Below, piece after piece: positions 8,613 to 16,737 of a stretch of 64,000 nucleotides of DNA. The notes under the pieces were generated by a model. That model worked only from the letters and a program-made list of their open reading frames with translations, searched no databases and was not told where the DNA came from. Position 1 is the stretch's first letter; every line of letters begins with the position of its first letter. The translations under genes and the position numbers were made by a program. This DNA is from Pseudarthrobacter albicanus (lineage in GTDB: Bacteria > Actinomycetota > Actinomycetes > Actinomycetales > Micrococcaceae), in the NCBI RefSeq assembly GCF_018224015.1, contig NZ_JAGPOT010000041.1, forward strand, positions 1-64,000. The letters run 5' to 3'.

Positions 8613-9095
8613 TCAGCTCAGCCGGCGCGGAACCCGCCAGCTGCCCCCGACGAACGAACTGACCCGCTCGATCAGGTCAATCAGGGTGGCTATCAGCCCA
8701 ATAAGGTTTTCCGGGCTGGCATCATCCCACCCGACAAATACAGAGAGGGATGGCCGCTGGCCTTTCGACAAGGGTTTCCATCCTCCTCATCCGGTCAAAC
8801 CAGCGGTCGACCAGACTCTGTGTGCCAGGTCATTTCGCCGGAACAGCGCGGCGCGAACCTCCCCCATCAATACGATCCCTTGAGCTGCGAACTGTCGTTC
8901 AGCGTCGGTCGAGTCGTACAGCCTAAGTCGGTCAGTGGCGAGCGTCAGGTTCGCCCCAACGGCCGCACCGGCATGGACTTCCTGCGCCCGGTTGTCAACG
9001 GAAGAAACCACAGCCTCGACTCTAGTTTCGAGGAGTGCCGCGAGCATGACGATTCGGCCCAGGAGCGCAGGGAGCTCTGGAGGGGTCGGGATCAA
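8613..9095 (-). pseudogene. Hypothetical gene interrupted by an in-frame TGA
   Basis: From the ATG at 9095 the frame encodes 102 residues ending RNDLAHRVWSTAGLTG before a TGA at 8787-8789. The same frame stays open after that stop for a further 57 codons (GGWKPLSKGQRPSLSVF, VGWDDASPENLIGLIATL) to a TGA at 8613. The downstream part looks like genuine protein, with a Trp-rich start and an amphipathic helix, so the stop is probably a nonsense mutation in a gene of about 160 codons. RNDLAHRVW is the kind of motif seen in small HEPN-like or MAE_28990-like proteins. It ends 18 bases upstream of the stop codon of the ISP enzyme, which lies on the same strand. Confidence 0.6.
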
Positions 9096-9112
9096 TCATT
9101 CAGACCCGTCGT

Positions 9113-12100
9113 TCATTCGGCGATGTCCAGAACAGGAAGCTGGTCCACAATCTTCATCGACTCCACCGACACTGTGACGATGCGTTTGATGAGGTCCAGG
9201 ATGTAGCGGGGGTTGCCGACCTCGCGGCAGTAGTCATTGGGATCGTTGGTAATCTGTGAATCCTTGTGGGTGGTCACCTGGTAGCGTTCGAGGATCCATT
9301 CGAGTGCAGACTTGCCATTGACCTGGTAGTCGTAGGCGTCCTCAGGAATCCCGCTCAGTATGATCCGCTGGTTGTAGATGATGCTTGAGCGGTCCCTGCG
9401 GGCGCCGAAGGACATCTTGTTCACGTGGTAGAAGTCGTAGGCTTCATCGGTGACCGAGCCCGTCGAAATCACGTCCCCGACCACGATCTCCTCCAACGCG
9501 TACGGCTGAACAGTCTCGTAGTTCAGATGCAGATCGGCCAGCTCGCGGCCTGCTTTGCTGAATCCCTTGAAGTCTTTGACCTTGGGGATGCGTGGCAACA
9601 TCTTCATCAAGTCGGCTTTGTACTGCTCCTTATACGCGGGGCTGTGGAGCACACCGTACACGCAGTAGAAGATGTCCTCCTTGCCGATCTCAGGGTCTTC
9701 GTAAAAACCGCGGTAGGCGCTTAGCGTGGCATCTGTAATGTTGTCCCGGCGGACGTACCCATCGAGGGCGACGTTGGTCCCTATGTCCAGGGCGAGCTCA
9801 CCCTCGGGCGCGGGCTCGTAGGTGTACAGGCTGAAGCACTGAGTGTCGCCGATTGCGTGTAGATCTGGCAGATGATCAGTCAGGAGCACATCCGACGCCC
9901 TACGCTTGTCCGCGTTGACCAGAATGACAAGGTTCTGATGAGCCTCCGTGGGGAACAGCTTCGGCAGCTGATATTGGCGTTCGTTAAGTTTCGAATCGAA
10001 ATAGACAACTTGGCGAGTGAATGGGCGGTACATGGACGTAACCATTGCAGATTCCGAAAACTCGATATGCGAATTGCGCCTGTGATGGTCTTGCAGCCCG
10101 CCGCCCCACGCGATCTTGGTCGGATTCATGTCAAGGTTTTCTTCGCCAACCTGCGAATTGTAGAAGTCGATCATGCGGCGCATATTGGAGCCCACGGCAT
10201 CACGGGAGAAGTTATAACACCAGGAGTCGCGGTTCGTCTTCAGGCCTGAAGAATAGTTCTCGAAGATGGCGGGCGTGCCCGGCTTGCCTTTGGTTGCCTT
10301 GTCTCCGAGGGGCTGATAATTGTCATACTCTTCGTCGCGATGGTTGATCCAGTCCCCATGATGGTTTGGGGTGAGGGATTCCCATTCCGTCCCTTCGAGG
10401 GACTGTTCGATTGCGAGGATGTCGAGCTTCTGGTCTCGGGTGAGGTAGTCGCCAATGTCCCGATACTGTATGTCGGCGGGACCGGACCTCGCTGAGTTCT
10501 TGATCAGGATGCAGACGGCTATCTGTGTACGGGCGCCTTCGCCGAAGACATTCCCCGACTCTTTGCGACGCTGCTCGCCTGACGTGCGTGCGTTTCCCCG
10601 GAGGTTATAGACAAAGATCCGGCTGAACTCGTTCGCGAAGGTCTTGCGGATGCCGTCCGCAGTGTTGCCGTCGATGAAGTAACCGTTCGATACGAAGGCG
10701 ATGACTCCGTCGTGCTTGATGCGGTTGGCCGCCCAGCGGATGCCGCGTATGTAGGAATCGTAGAGGCTGTTCTTGTTCGTCGCCGTGGACAGCTTCGCGT
10801 AGCTGTCCGCGATCGATGCGTCCAACAGAGGATATTTCTGGTTCTGGTTATTGTCGTTCGCGCTGGTCTGTCCGGTTGAGTAGGGCGGGTTCATGACGAT
10901 GACGCGGATGTCCTGGTTCTTCTGCCGCTGCACCCGCTCGGAGTTTTCCGGGAAAACGACGGAGTCGAAGGCGCCGTCGGATTCGTTAAGCTGGAAGGTG
11001 TCGGTCAGGGCTATGCCGTCGAATGGGACATAGCCGTAGTCGAGGCCGTGCTTGGTGGATTCCTCGGCGAAGACTGTTTCGATGTTGATGGCGGCGATGT
11101 AGTAGCTGAGCAGGACTATCTCGTTGGCGTAGAGCTCCTGTGTGTACTTGCGGTGCAGGTCCTCAGGCTTGATCAGCCCGGACTGCAGCAAACGGGTCAC
11201 GAAGGTGCCGGTGCCGACGAAGGGTTCGAGGATGGATACTCCCTCATCCGATAGGGACTTGCCGAACTCCAGGCGCAGGGCTGCATCCGCGGACCGCAGG
11301 ATGTAGTCCACCACCGGAACCGGGGTGAAGACGATGCCGAGCCGGTCCGCGACACGGGGAAAGGCATTGCGGAAAAAGTTGTCGTACAGCTCCAGGATGA
11401 TTTTCTGTTTGGCGCCGGCGTTATCGATGGACTTCACGCGGGCCCGGACCGAGTCGTAGAACTTCTCCAGCCCGGCACGTTCCTTTTCGAATGCGGAGTT
11501 CTCATCCAGCTGGTTCAGGATGTTCTGCATGGCCAGCGAAACGGGGTTGTGTTCTGTGAAGTTTGAGTCGGCGAACATCGCGTCGAAGACGGGCTTGGTC
11601 ACCAAGTGCTGGGCGAGCATCTCGACGGCCTGGGCCTGGTCGATTTCCGGGTTCAGGTTCTCCTGCAGGCCCTGGATGAAGTCGTCAAAGGCTTTGCGGT
11701 GTTCCGGGTTCGCCCCGGCGAGGAGGTTGTTGATCAGGGCAATGTGCTTGTTCGCGATGTCCGCGATGTCCTTGGACCAGTCCTCCCAGTACATGCGGTT
11801 CCCGCACTTGTCCACGATTTTCGCGTACACGGAGTCCTTCCACTCCGCGGCCGGGAACTGGAGCTGCGGCTGGACATAACCCGGATCGGCCTGATCGCCG
11901 TCATCGCCATTGCCGCCACCTGTGTGGTCTCCCCCGCCGGCGTTTCCGCCCACGTTCGTTGGGGCTTTCTTCTTCGGTGACAGGTCCACGGTGTCGACCA
12001 GGATGGATTCGGGTGCTTTGGCGTTGAGTTCGATCTGGTTGATGGCGGCGTCCATGCGCTCATCATGGGCGCGCAGTGCCTGCAGGACCTGCCAGACGAC

Positions 12101-13975
12101 CTTGTAGCGGGTGTTGTCCCGGAGCGCTTCGGAGGTGGACATGCCTTCCGGGATAGCGATGGGCAGGATGATGTATCCGAATTGTTTTCCCTTGGCGATG
12201 CGCATGACCCGGCCGACGGCCTGGATGACGTCGACCATCGAGTTCCGTGGATTCAAAAAGAGGACGGCGTCCAGGGACGGGACGTCCACGCCCTCTGTGA
12301 GGCAGCGGGCGTTGGTGAGGATCCGGCAGACGGGCCGGTCCTCGGGGCCGTCGACGTCTTCCTTGAGCCAGTCGAGGCGTTCGGCACGGGTGATGGCGTT
12401 GAAGCCGCCGTCCACGTGCTTGACCTCGACCTTCAGGTCATCGGTGGGGTCATCGTTGTCCAGGTTGGTCAGGTGAACCCGGACCAGATCCGGGAACTCT
12501 GACTCGACGAGCTTGGAGGATTTGATGTCGCGGTTGAACGCCACCGCCCGTCGCATCGGGGCGAGGTCGTTCCCGAAGGACACCTCGTGGGTGCCGGAGC
12601 GGCGCTTGGCGAGGCCGTTCCAGCAGCCGATGAGCTTGGCGACGTCGTCGATCTGCAGTTCCATGTCCGAATCGGCCAGTTGGTCCTGGAAGCTGGAGAC
12701 GACCTGGGTTTCGTCCACACCCAGGACAAGGACCTTGTAGTCGGTCAGCAGTTTTTTCGTGACGGCTTCGCCGAAGCCGATCCGGTAGAACACCGGCCCG
12801 TACATGGTCTCGTCGTCCATCGAACACAGGATCGCGTCGCGTTCGAGTGCCTTGTTCTTGGTGTCGTCGTTGAACAGGCGGGGGGTGGCGGTCATATACA
12901 GGCGCTTGGCGCCGGCGATGACATCGTTACGGTGGACCTTTACGAAGTGGGATTCCTCAGTGCCGGCCAGGGTGGCGCCGGTCGTGCGGTGCGCCTCGTC
13001 GCAAATGATCAGGTCGAAGTCCGGCAGCCCGGCTTTCTGTGCCTGGGAGACCGCATCAATGGACTGGTACGTTGAAAACACCACCGTCATTCCTTCATCC
13101 AGCTCACGGGTCCCCATGGCCTCCAACAGGGTGGCCCCGTCCGTCGTGGCCGGGATCTGCAGGTCATGGATGGCCACATCAGTGAAGTCGGAATTCTTTT
13201 GCCGGCCCACCTTGTTGTCGGAGCAGACGGCGTAGGCGTGCATCGTCTGCATCGTCTCGTCCGACCATTCCTTCAGCGACTGGGACATCAGCGCCAGCGA
13301 GGGCACAAGGAAGAGCACCCTGATGTGGGTCTCCTGCTCTGCAAAACGCTCGGCAACCTTTAGTGCGGTGAAGGTTTTGCCTGTGCCGCACGCCATGATG
13401 AGCTTGCCGCGGTTGTTGGTTTCAAAGCCCGTCATGGCGGCGTTGACCGCTTCGTGCTGATGGGTCCGCAGCTGCTTCTTCTCATGCAGCCTGGGGGCCC
13501 TGGCAGGATCGGTCAGTTCGTACGTTGCCCAGTCGATGTTGGAGTTCCGGAAGTCAGAGAGCCCGATGCGCTGAATCGGCAGGTGCTGACCGTCCAGCAT
13601 CTCCTCCGCGTTCGGAGACCAGTCCCGGCCCGTGGTGTCCACGATCAGCCGGTGAGAGAAAGCCAGCTTCCCCGACGCGGAAATGAACGAATCAATATCC
13701 GATTTCTGGATCCGGTGACCCTCGGCATAGAACTTGCACTGGATCGCTGTGAGACCGCCATCCTGGCGCTCGGCCACGAGGTCAATGCCGTTGTCCTTCT
13801 TGCCGTCACGGGCCGGCCAGTCCCTCCACAACCACACGTTCCGGTACTGCGGAGCCTGAACGCCGTCCTTCTCCAAGTACCGGCCGACGAGCTGCTCGAA
13901 GTAGTTCCCCTTCATCCGCTCCGAGTCCGCGAGGGCACGGTAGGAATCGAGCAGTACATCGAACGTTGTTGCCAA
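9113..13975 (-). CDS. Type ISP-like single-polypeptide restriction-modification enzyme
   Basis: A giant enzyme of 1620 residues whose order and length match LlaGI/LlaBIII-type ISP enzymes. An Mrr-like PD-(D/E)xK nuclease sits at the N-terminus (NGIDLVAE with Asp65 and Glu69, then QCK with Lys81). An SF2 helicase/translocase follows, with ACGTGKT at about 195-201, the DEAH box CDEAH at about 325, and the arginine-finger region AVGRVMRIAKGKQFG. Next is an N6-adenine methyltransferase with FVGTGTF at about 915 and NPPYS at about 1027. The last 400 residues are the target-recognition region. Such proteins methylate one strand of an asymmetric site and cut DNA when two translocating enzymes converge, so no separate S or M subunit is needed. 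The frame is intact. The divergent neighbour is a Lamassu system. Confidence 0.93.
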   Translation of the reverse strand: MATTFDVLLDSYRALADSERMKGNYFEQLVGRYLEKDGVQAPQYRNVWLWRDWPARDGKKDNGIDLVAERQDGGLTAIQCKFYAEGHRIQKSDIDSFISASGKLAFSHRLIVDTTGRDWSPNAEEMLDGQHLPIQRIGLSDFRNSNIDWATYELTDPARAPRLHEKKQLRTHQHEAVNAAMTGFETNNRGKLIMACGTGKTFTALKVAERFAEQETHIRVLFLVPSLALMSQSLKEWSDETMQTMHAYAVCSDNKVGRQKNSDFTDVAIHDLQIPATTDGATLLEAMGTRELDEGMTVVFSTYQSIDAVSQAQKAGLPDFDLIICDEAHRTTGATLAGTEESHFVKVHRNDVIAGAKRLYMTATPRLFNDDTKNKALERDAILCSMDDETMYGPVFYRIGFGEAVTKKLLTDYKVLVLGVDETQVVSSFQDQLADSDMELQIDDVAKLIGCWNGLAKRRSGTHEVSFGNDLAPMRRAVAFNRDIKSSKLVESEFPDLVRVHLTNLDNDDPTDDLKVEVKHVDGGFNAITRAERLDWLKEDVDGPEDRPVCRILTNARCLTEGVDVPSLDAVLFLNPRNSMVDVIQAVGRVMRIAKGKQFGYIILPIAIPEGMSTSEALRDNTRYKVVWQVLQALRAHDERMDAAINQIELNAKAPESILVDTVDLSPKKKAPTNVGGNAGGGDHTGGGNGDDGDQADPGYVQPQLQFPAAEWKDSVYAKIVDKCGNRMYWEDWSKDIADIANKHIALINNLLAGANPEHRKAFDDFIQGLQENLNPEIDQAQAVEMLAQHLVTKPVFDAMFADSNFTEHNPVSLAMQNILNQLDENSAFEKERAGLEKFYDSVRARVKSIDNAGAKQKIILELYDNFFRNAFPRVADRLGIVFTPVPVVDYILRSADAALRLEFGKSLSDEGVSILEPFVGTGTFVTRLLQSGLIKPEDLHRKYTQELYANEIVLLSYYIAAINIETVFAEESTKHGLDYGYVPFDGIALTDTFQLNESDGAFDSVVFPENSERVQRQKNQDIRVIVMNPPYSTGQTSANDNNQNQKYPLLDASIADSYAKLSTATNKNSLYDSYIRGIRWAANRIKHDGVIAFVSNGYFIDGNTADGIRKTFANEFSRIFVYNLRGNARTSGEQRRKESGNVFGEGARTQIAVCILIKNSARSGPADIQYRDIGDYLTRDQKLDILAIEQSLEGTEWESLTPNHHGDWINHRDEEYDNYQPLGDKATKGKPGTPAIFENYSSGLKTNRDSWCYNFSRDAVGSNMRRMIDFYNSQVGEENLDMNPTKIAWGGGLQDHHRRNSHIEFSESAMVTSMYRPFTRQVVYFDSKLNERQYQLPKLFPTEAHQNLVILVNADKRRASDVLLTDHLPDLHAIGDTQCFSLYTYEPAPEGELALDIGTNVALDGYVRRDNITDATLSAYRGFYEDPEIGKEDIFYCVYGVLHSPAYKEQYKADLMKMLPRIPKVKDFKGFSKAGRELADLHLNYETVQPYALEEIVVGDVISTGSVTDEAYDFYHVNKMSFGARRDRSSIIYNQRIILSGIPEDAYDYQVNGKSALEWILERYQVTTHKDSQITNDPNDYCREVGNPRYILDLIKRIVTVSVESMKIVDQLPVLDIAE

Positions 13976-14404
13976 AGAGAAAACCCCCGGAGAAGAGAAG
14001 CATGCGGATCCGGCTTGAACCGGTGTCTCTGATCATATGATCTTCCACGCCGCTCCCGACGCCGTATGTGATGCGCAGCCATCGTTGTCGTCCGACGGTG
14101 GTGCTTTCGATCCTCACAATGGGTCGTTTTGACCTGTGAATAGGGCACCTTTACCGGGAAGTGTTGCGGGCGGGTTTACGGGAATCGGCGGGCCCGGAAG
14201 CTGGGCGTCTGTAAGAGTGCTGCATGTTGCCCTGCTGCCATCGGTGGAGGACCGGCTGACGGCACCACTTGGCAGCATCGGTTCATGACAGAAGGTATTT
14301 CGCGATGACTGCCTTTCGCTACAACGTGGGAGGATGACCCGAGAACCGCTGACGTGCTGACTGCCCGCCGGTCCGCGGGAACTGACGGCTCTAGAGGGGG
14401 ACCC
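13976..14404. promoter_or_regulatory. Divergent promoter region between the ISP enzyme and the Lamassu operon
   Basis: This gap of about 430 bases separates two divergent defence units. A perfect 12-bp palindrome, GATCATATGATC, lies at 14031-14042, about 55 bases upstream of the ISP start, in a locally AT-rich patch. It could be an operator or a methylation-sensitive site. The remainder, toward the Lamassu start, contains no obvious gene. Confidence 0.4.
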
Positions 14405-16165
14405 ATGATGACAGCTGAACCACTGAGGACTGTGCCTGCCGTCCTCGCGCGGTTCGACACGACGTTGTCGCAGTTCGCCGCAGCGTTTGAAGATGGCCAG
14501 TACGTCTTGTGGCTTGGTTCAGGCATTTCCCGCGACAGGGTGCCAAACGTTTACTCGCTCCTGGAGCGTGTCATTGAATCCTTGCGTGTCAGCATCAACC
14601 CAGACGACGAGTCGTGCGCGTATCGCCCTGCGTTCGATACCGTGCTTGAGTTGGCAAGCCTGACAGCGAAAGAGCGAGCGACCATAGACAGCACCATTCC
14701 GTTCGCAGAGTGGGCGCTCCGCGAGCGAATTACTGGAGTTCTCGCCAATCGCTATGCCGAGGTTCTGGACGTCGAGGTTGAAGGGGAGGCGAAGGATTAC
14801 CTCGTGTGGGAGGTCCTTGACGTCCCGCAGACCTATGGGTCGCCCGATATTGAACCCGATGTTGAGCACTACTGCATCGCGCTTCTGATGCTTGAAGGGC
14901 TCGTCGACTCAGCAGTGACCGCGAACTGGGACGGGCTCGTAGAGAAGGCATTGAGTGAACTCATGCCCGCATTCGACGCAGTTACTCGTGTCATCATCAA
15001 ACCTGAGGACTTTCAACTCCCCAAACGGCATGTTGAGTTCGTCAAATTCCACGGCTGCGCTGTCCGAGCTCACGGTGACGCCAGTTACCGACCCTTACTC
15101 ATTGCGCGTCATTCACAGATATCCATATGGGCAACCGAAAAGCAGCATCGACCGATGCGGAAGCGATTGGAGTCGCTCTACTCGGAGCGTCCGACACTCA
15201 TGTTGGGTCTGTCAGCTCAAGATGCCAACCTGCACCACATGTTTGGCACGGCTGTCGAAGACTTGACTCGCCCATGGTCCCCGACGACCGCACCGGCGAT
15301 CGTGCTAAGCGAAGAGAGCCTGCTCCCACATCACGCGCACCTTCTGAAAATTACCTACGGCGAGGACTACGACAAGAGTGCCTCCGCGATCGCTGAATCA
15401 GCCATCCTCGGCTCATTCGGAAAGCCCACGCTGCTCGCGTTGGTCCTGTCGTCGCCAACCCAAAAGCTGGCGTTTCTTCTGGAAAAGGTACTGCAGCCAG
15501 CGTGGGCTGAGGGAGAGATCCAGCGCCTGACCGCGAACCTCGTTGATCTGCGCGACTACGCCGCCAGCAATGCCAACCCCTGCAAGTCAGAGGAACTCCA
15601 GCCCTCGGAGATTTCTCAATTCCAACGGGAGTTCCTCGCCCGTCTCATCGACATGACACACCTGGTGTTGACGGTGTTTCGCACCGGCCGCGTGCCGTCA
15701 GCGGACGGACCTCGCTACGAGCCCTTGTCGGACAGACCCGTCAATCAGGCAATTCTCAACCCGGACTTCCCAGCGAAGGAGTTCGGCTTGCTGGGTGTAG
15801 CGCTTGCTTTGGTCGGTCGCGGTCACGCGTCGGGGCATTGGGCGGCCGCCCCGGGTGACAGCACATCACCCTCGAACGGGGTACTTCGTCTCGTGACAGA
15901 CCAGCGCGACGCGCCTGTGTTCTTCGTAAAAGACGCTGCAACGTTGACGGAACTTGAGTTGGACGAGGCATTCGACGACAGCAACGGAAGTGCCTTCGTC
16001 GTCATCGCCAATGAGGAACCCACGGCATCGACTCGGTCGCCGCGGCCGCGTTTCGGTCGCGACGGCAAGACGCGGGCTGGGCGGTTTAGTGTGGCGTCGA
16101 ACGTTGCCGATACGGCTTCTGCTGATGATCTGTTTGAGGCGTTCAAACTGGCGGGAGGATTCTGA
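14405..16165 (+). CDS. lmuA: Lamassu effector with SIR2-like domain (LmuA, Sir2 type)
   Basis: A protein of 586 residues. The N-terminal half is a SIR2-like fold. LGSGIS (38-42) is the nucleotide-binding glycine motif, followed by RDRVPN; TANWD (172-176) holds the conserved Asn and Asp; KFHG (214-217) supplies the catalytic His; GLSAQD (268-273) binds the adenosine end. Sir2 effectors in phage defence typically destroy NAD+ and stop growth. The rest, to 586, is unfamiliar and would contact the partner subunits. The ATG at 14405 follows AGAGGGGGA and is preferred over an earlier GTG. The gene overlaps the next by one base, in the order effector, small subunit, SMC ATPase that defines Lamassu. 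The Sir2 residues are seen; NADase activity is inferred. Confidence 0.87.
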   Translation: MMTAEPLRTVPAVLARFDTTLSQFAAAFEDGQYVLWLGSGISRDRVPNVYSLLERVIESLRVSINPDDESCAYRPAFDTVLELASLTAKERATIDSTIPFAEWALRERITGVLANRYAEVLDVEVEGEAKDYLVWEVLDVPQTYGSPDIEPDVEHYCIALLMLEGLVDSAVTANWDGLVEKALSELMPAFDAVTRVIIKPEDFQLPKRHVEFVKFHGCAVRAHGDASYRPLLIARHSQISIWATEKQHRPMRKRLESLYSERPTLMLGLSAQDANLHHMFGTAVEDLTRPWSPTTAPAIVLSEESLLPHHAHLLKITYGEDYDKSASAIAESAILGSFGKPTLLALVLSSPTQKLAFLLEKVLQPAWAEGEIQRLTANLVDLRDYAASNANPCKSEELQPSEISQFQREFLARLIDMTHLVLTVFRTGRVPSADGPRYEPLSDRPVNQAILNPDFPAKEFGLLGVALALVGRGHASGHWAAAPGDSTSPSNGVLRLVTDQRDAPVFFVKDAATLTELELDEAFDDSNGSAFVVIANEEPTASTRSPRPRFGRDGKTRAGRFSVASNVADTASADDLFEAFKLAGGF

Positions 16166-16737
16166 TGAAGAGTGTCCAGGATGTTCTGTCTGTCCTTGAG
16201 GCCTCTGGTTTCGAACGGCTCCCGAAGCCGTTGACCGTCGCCGGCACAGAATTTGACTTTGACGCCACAGCTCGCGGAAGGCACCCTTCGCATGACTTGG
16301 TTCTCGTCGCGACCGACCAATTTCCCCGTCTGCGTCTCCAGCGCCTCATTGCCGGCCTGGCCCGTTCTCTTGACCTCGCGGCGTCGCGCCGACCCATGAG
16401 TTTGGTACTCATGGGCGAAATCGCCGCCTCTGACCGGATTGAATTGGAACGCTATGCCCGTGTTCTACCTATCGGCTCCGTCACACCCGATGTTGCCGAA
16501 ATCGAGGAGGCAGTCGCTGTCCTGCTTCCCCTCAAACTGCCGGCAGCTGAATTGGTGCATGGCAGCGACCCCGTTAACGAAGTGATGGCTGCGCTCGGCC
16601 CCGTCAACGCGACGACTGCCCACATCGCGCTCGTAAAGGCCGCATTTGATGGGCCTGACGCGGTCCGGGAAGCATTGCGTCGGTACGTTAACGAAGGTGC
16701 GGGTTGGGCTGATGACGTGGAGGACGACGATGAATGA
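16165..16737 (+). CDS. lmuC: Lamassu small subunit (LmuC)
   Basis: A protein of 190 residues with no recognised catalytic motif. It is mostly alpha/beta with basic patches in the first half (RGRHPSHDLVLVATDQFPRL) and an acidic C-terminus (DDVEDDDE). The length and the position between a Sir2 effector and an SMC-type ATPase match LmuC, the small bridging subunit of Lamassu complexes. The start ATG shares a base with the stop of the upstream gene, and its own end overlaps the ATPase start by eight bases, so the three are translated as one coupled unit. Identity rests on gene order, not on motifs. Confidence 0.75.
   Translation: MKSVQDVLSVLEASGFERLPKPLTVAGTEFDFDATARGRHPSHDLVLVATDQFPRLRLQRLIAGLARSLDLAASRRPMSLVLMGEIAASDRIELERYARVLPIGSVTPDVAEIEEAVAVLLPLKLPAAELVHGSDPVNEVMAALGPVNATTAHIALVKAAFDGPDAVREALRRYVNEGAGWADDVEDDDE

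Noticed and set aside
8787-8789. TGA read as selenocysteine or by readthrough
   Set aside because: No SECIS-like hairpin follows and there is no selenoprotein machinery nearby; a nonsense mutation is simpler.
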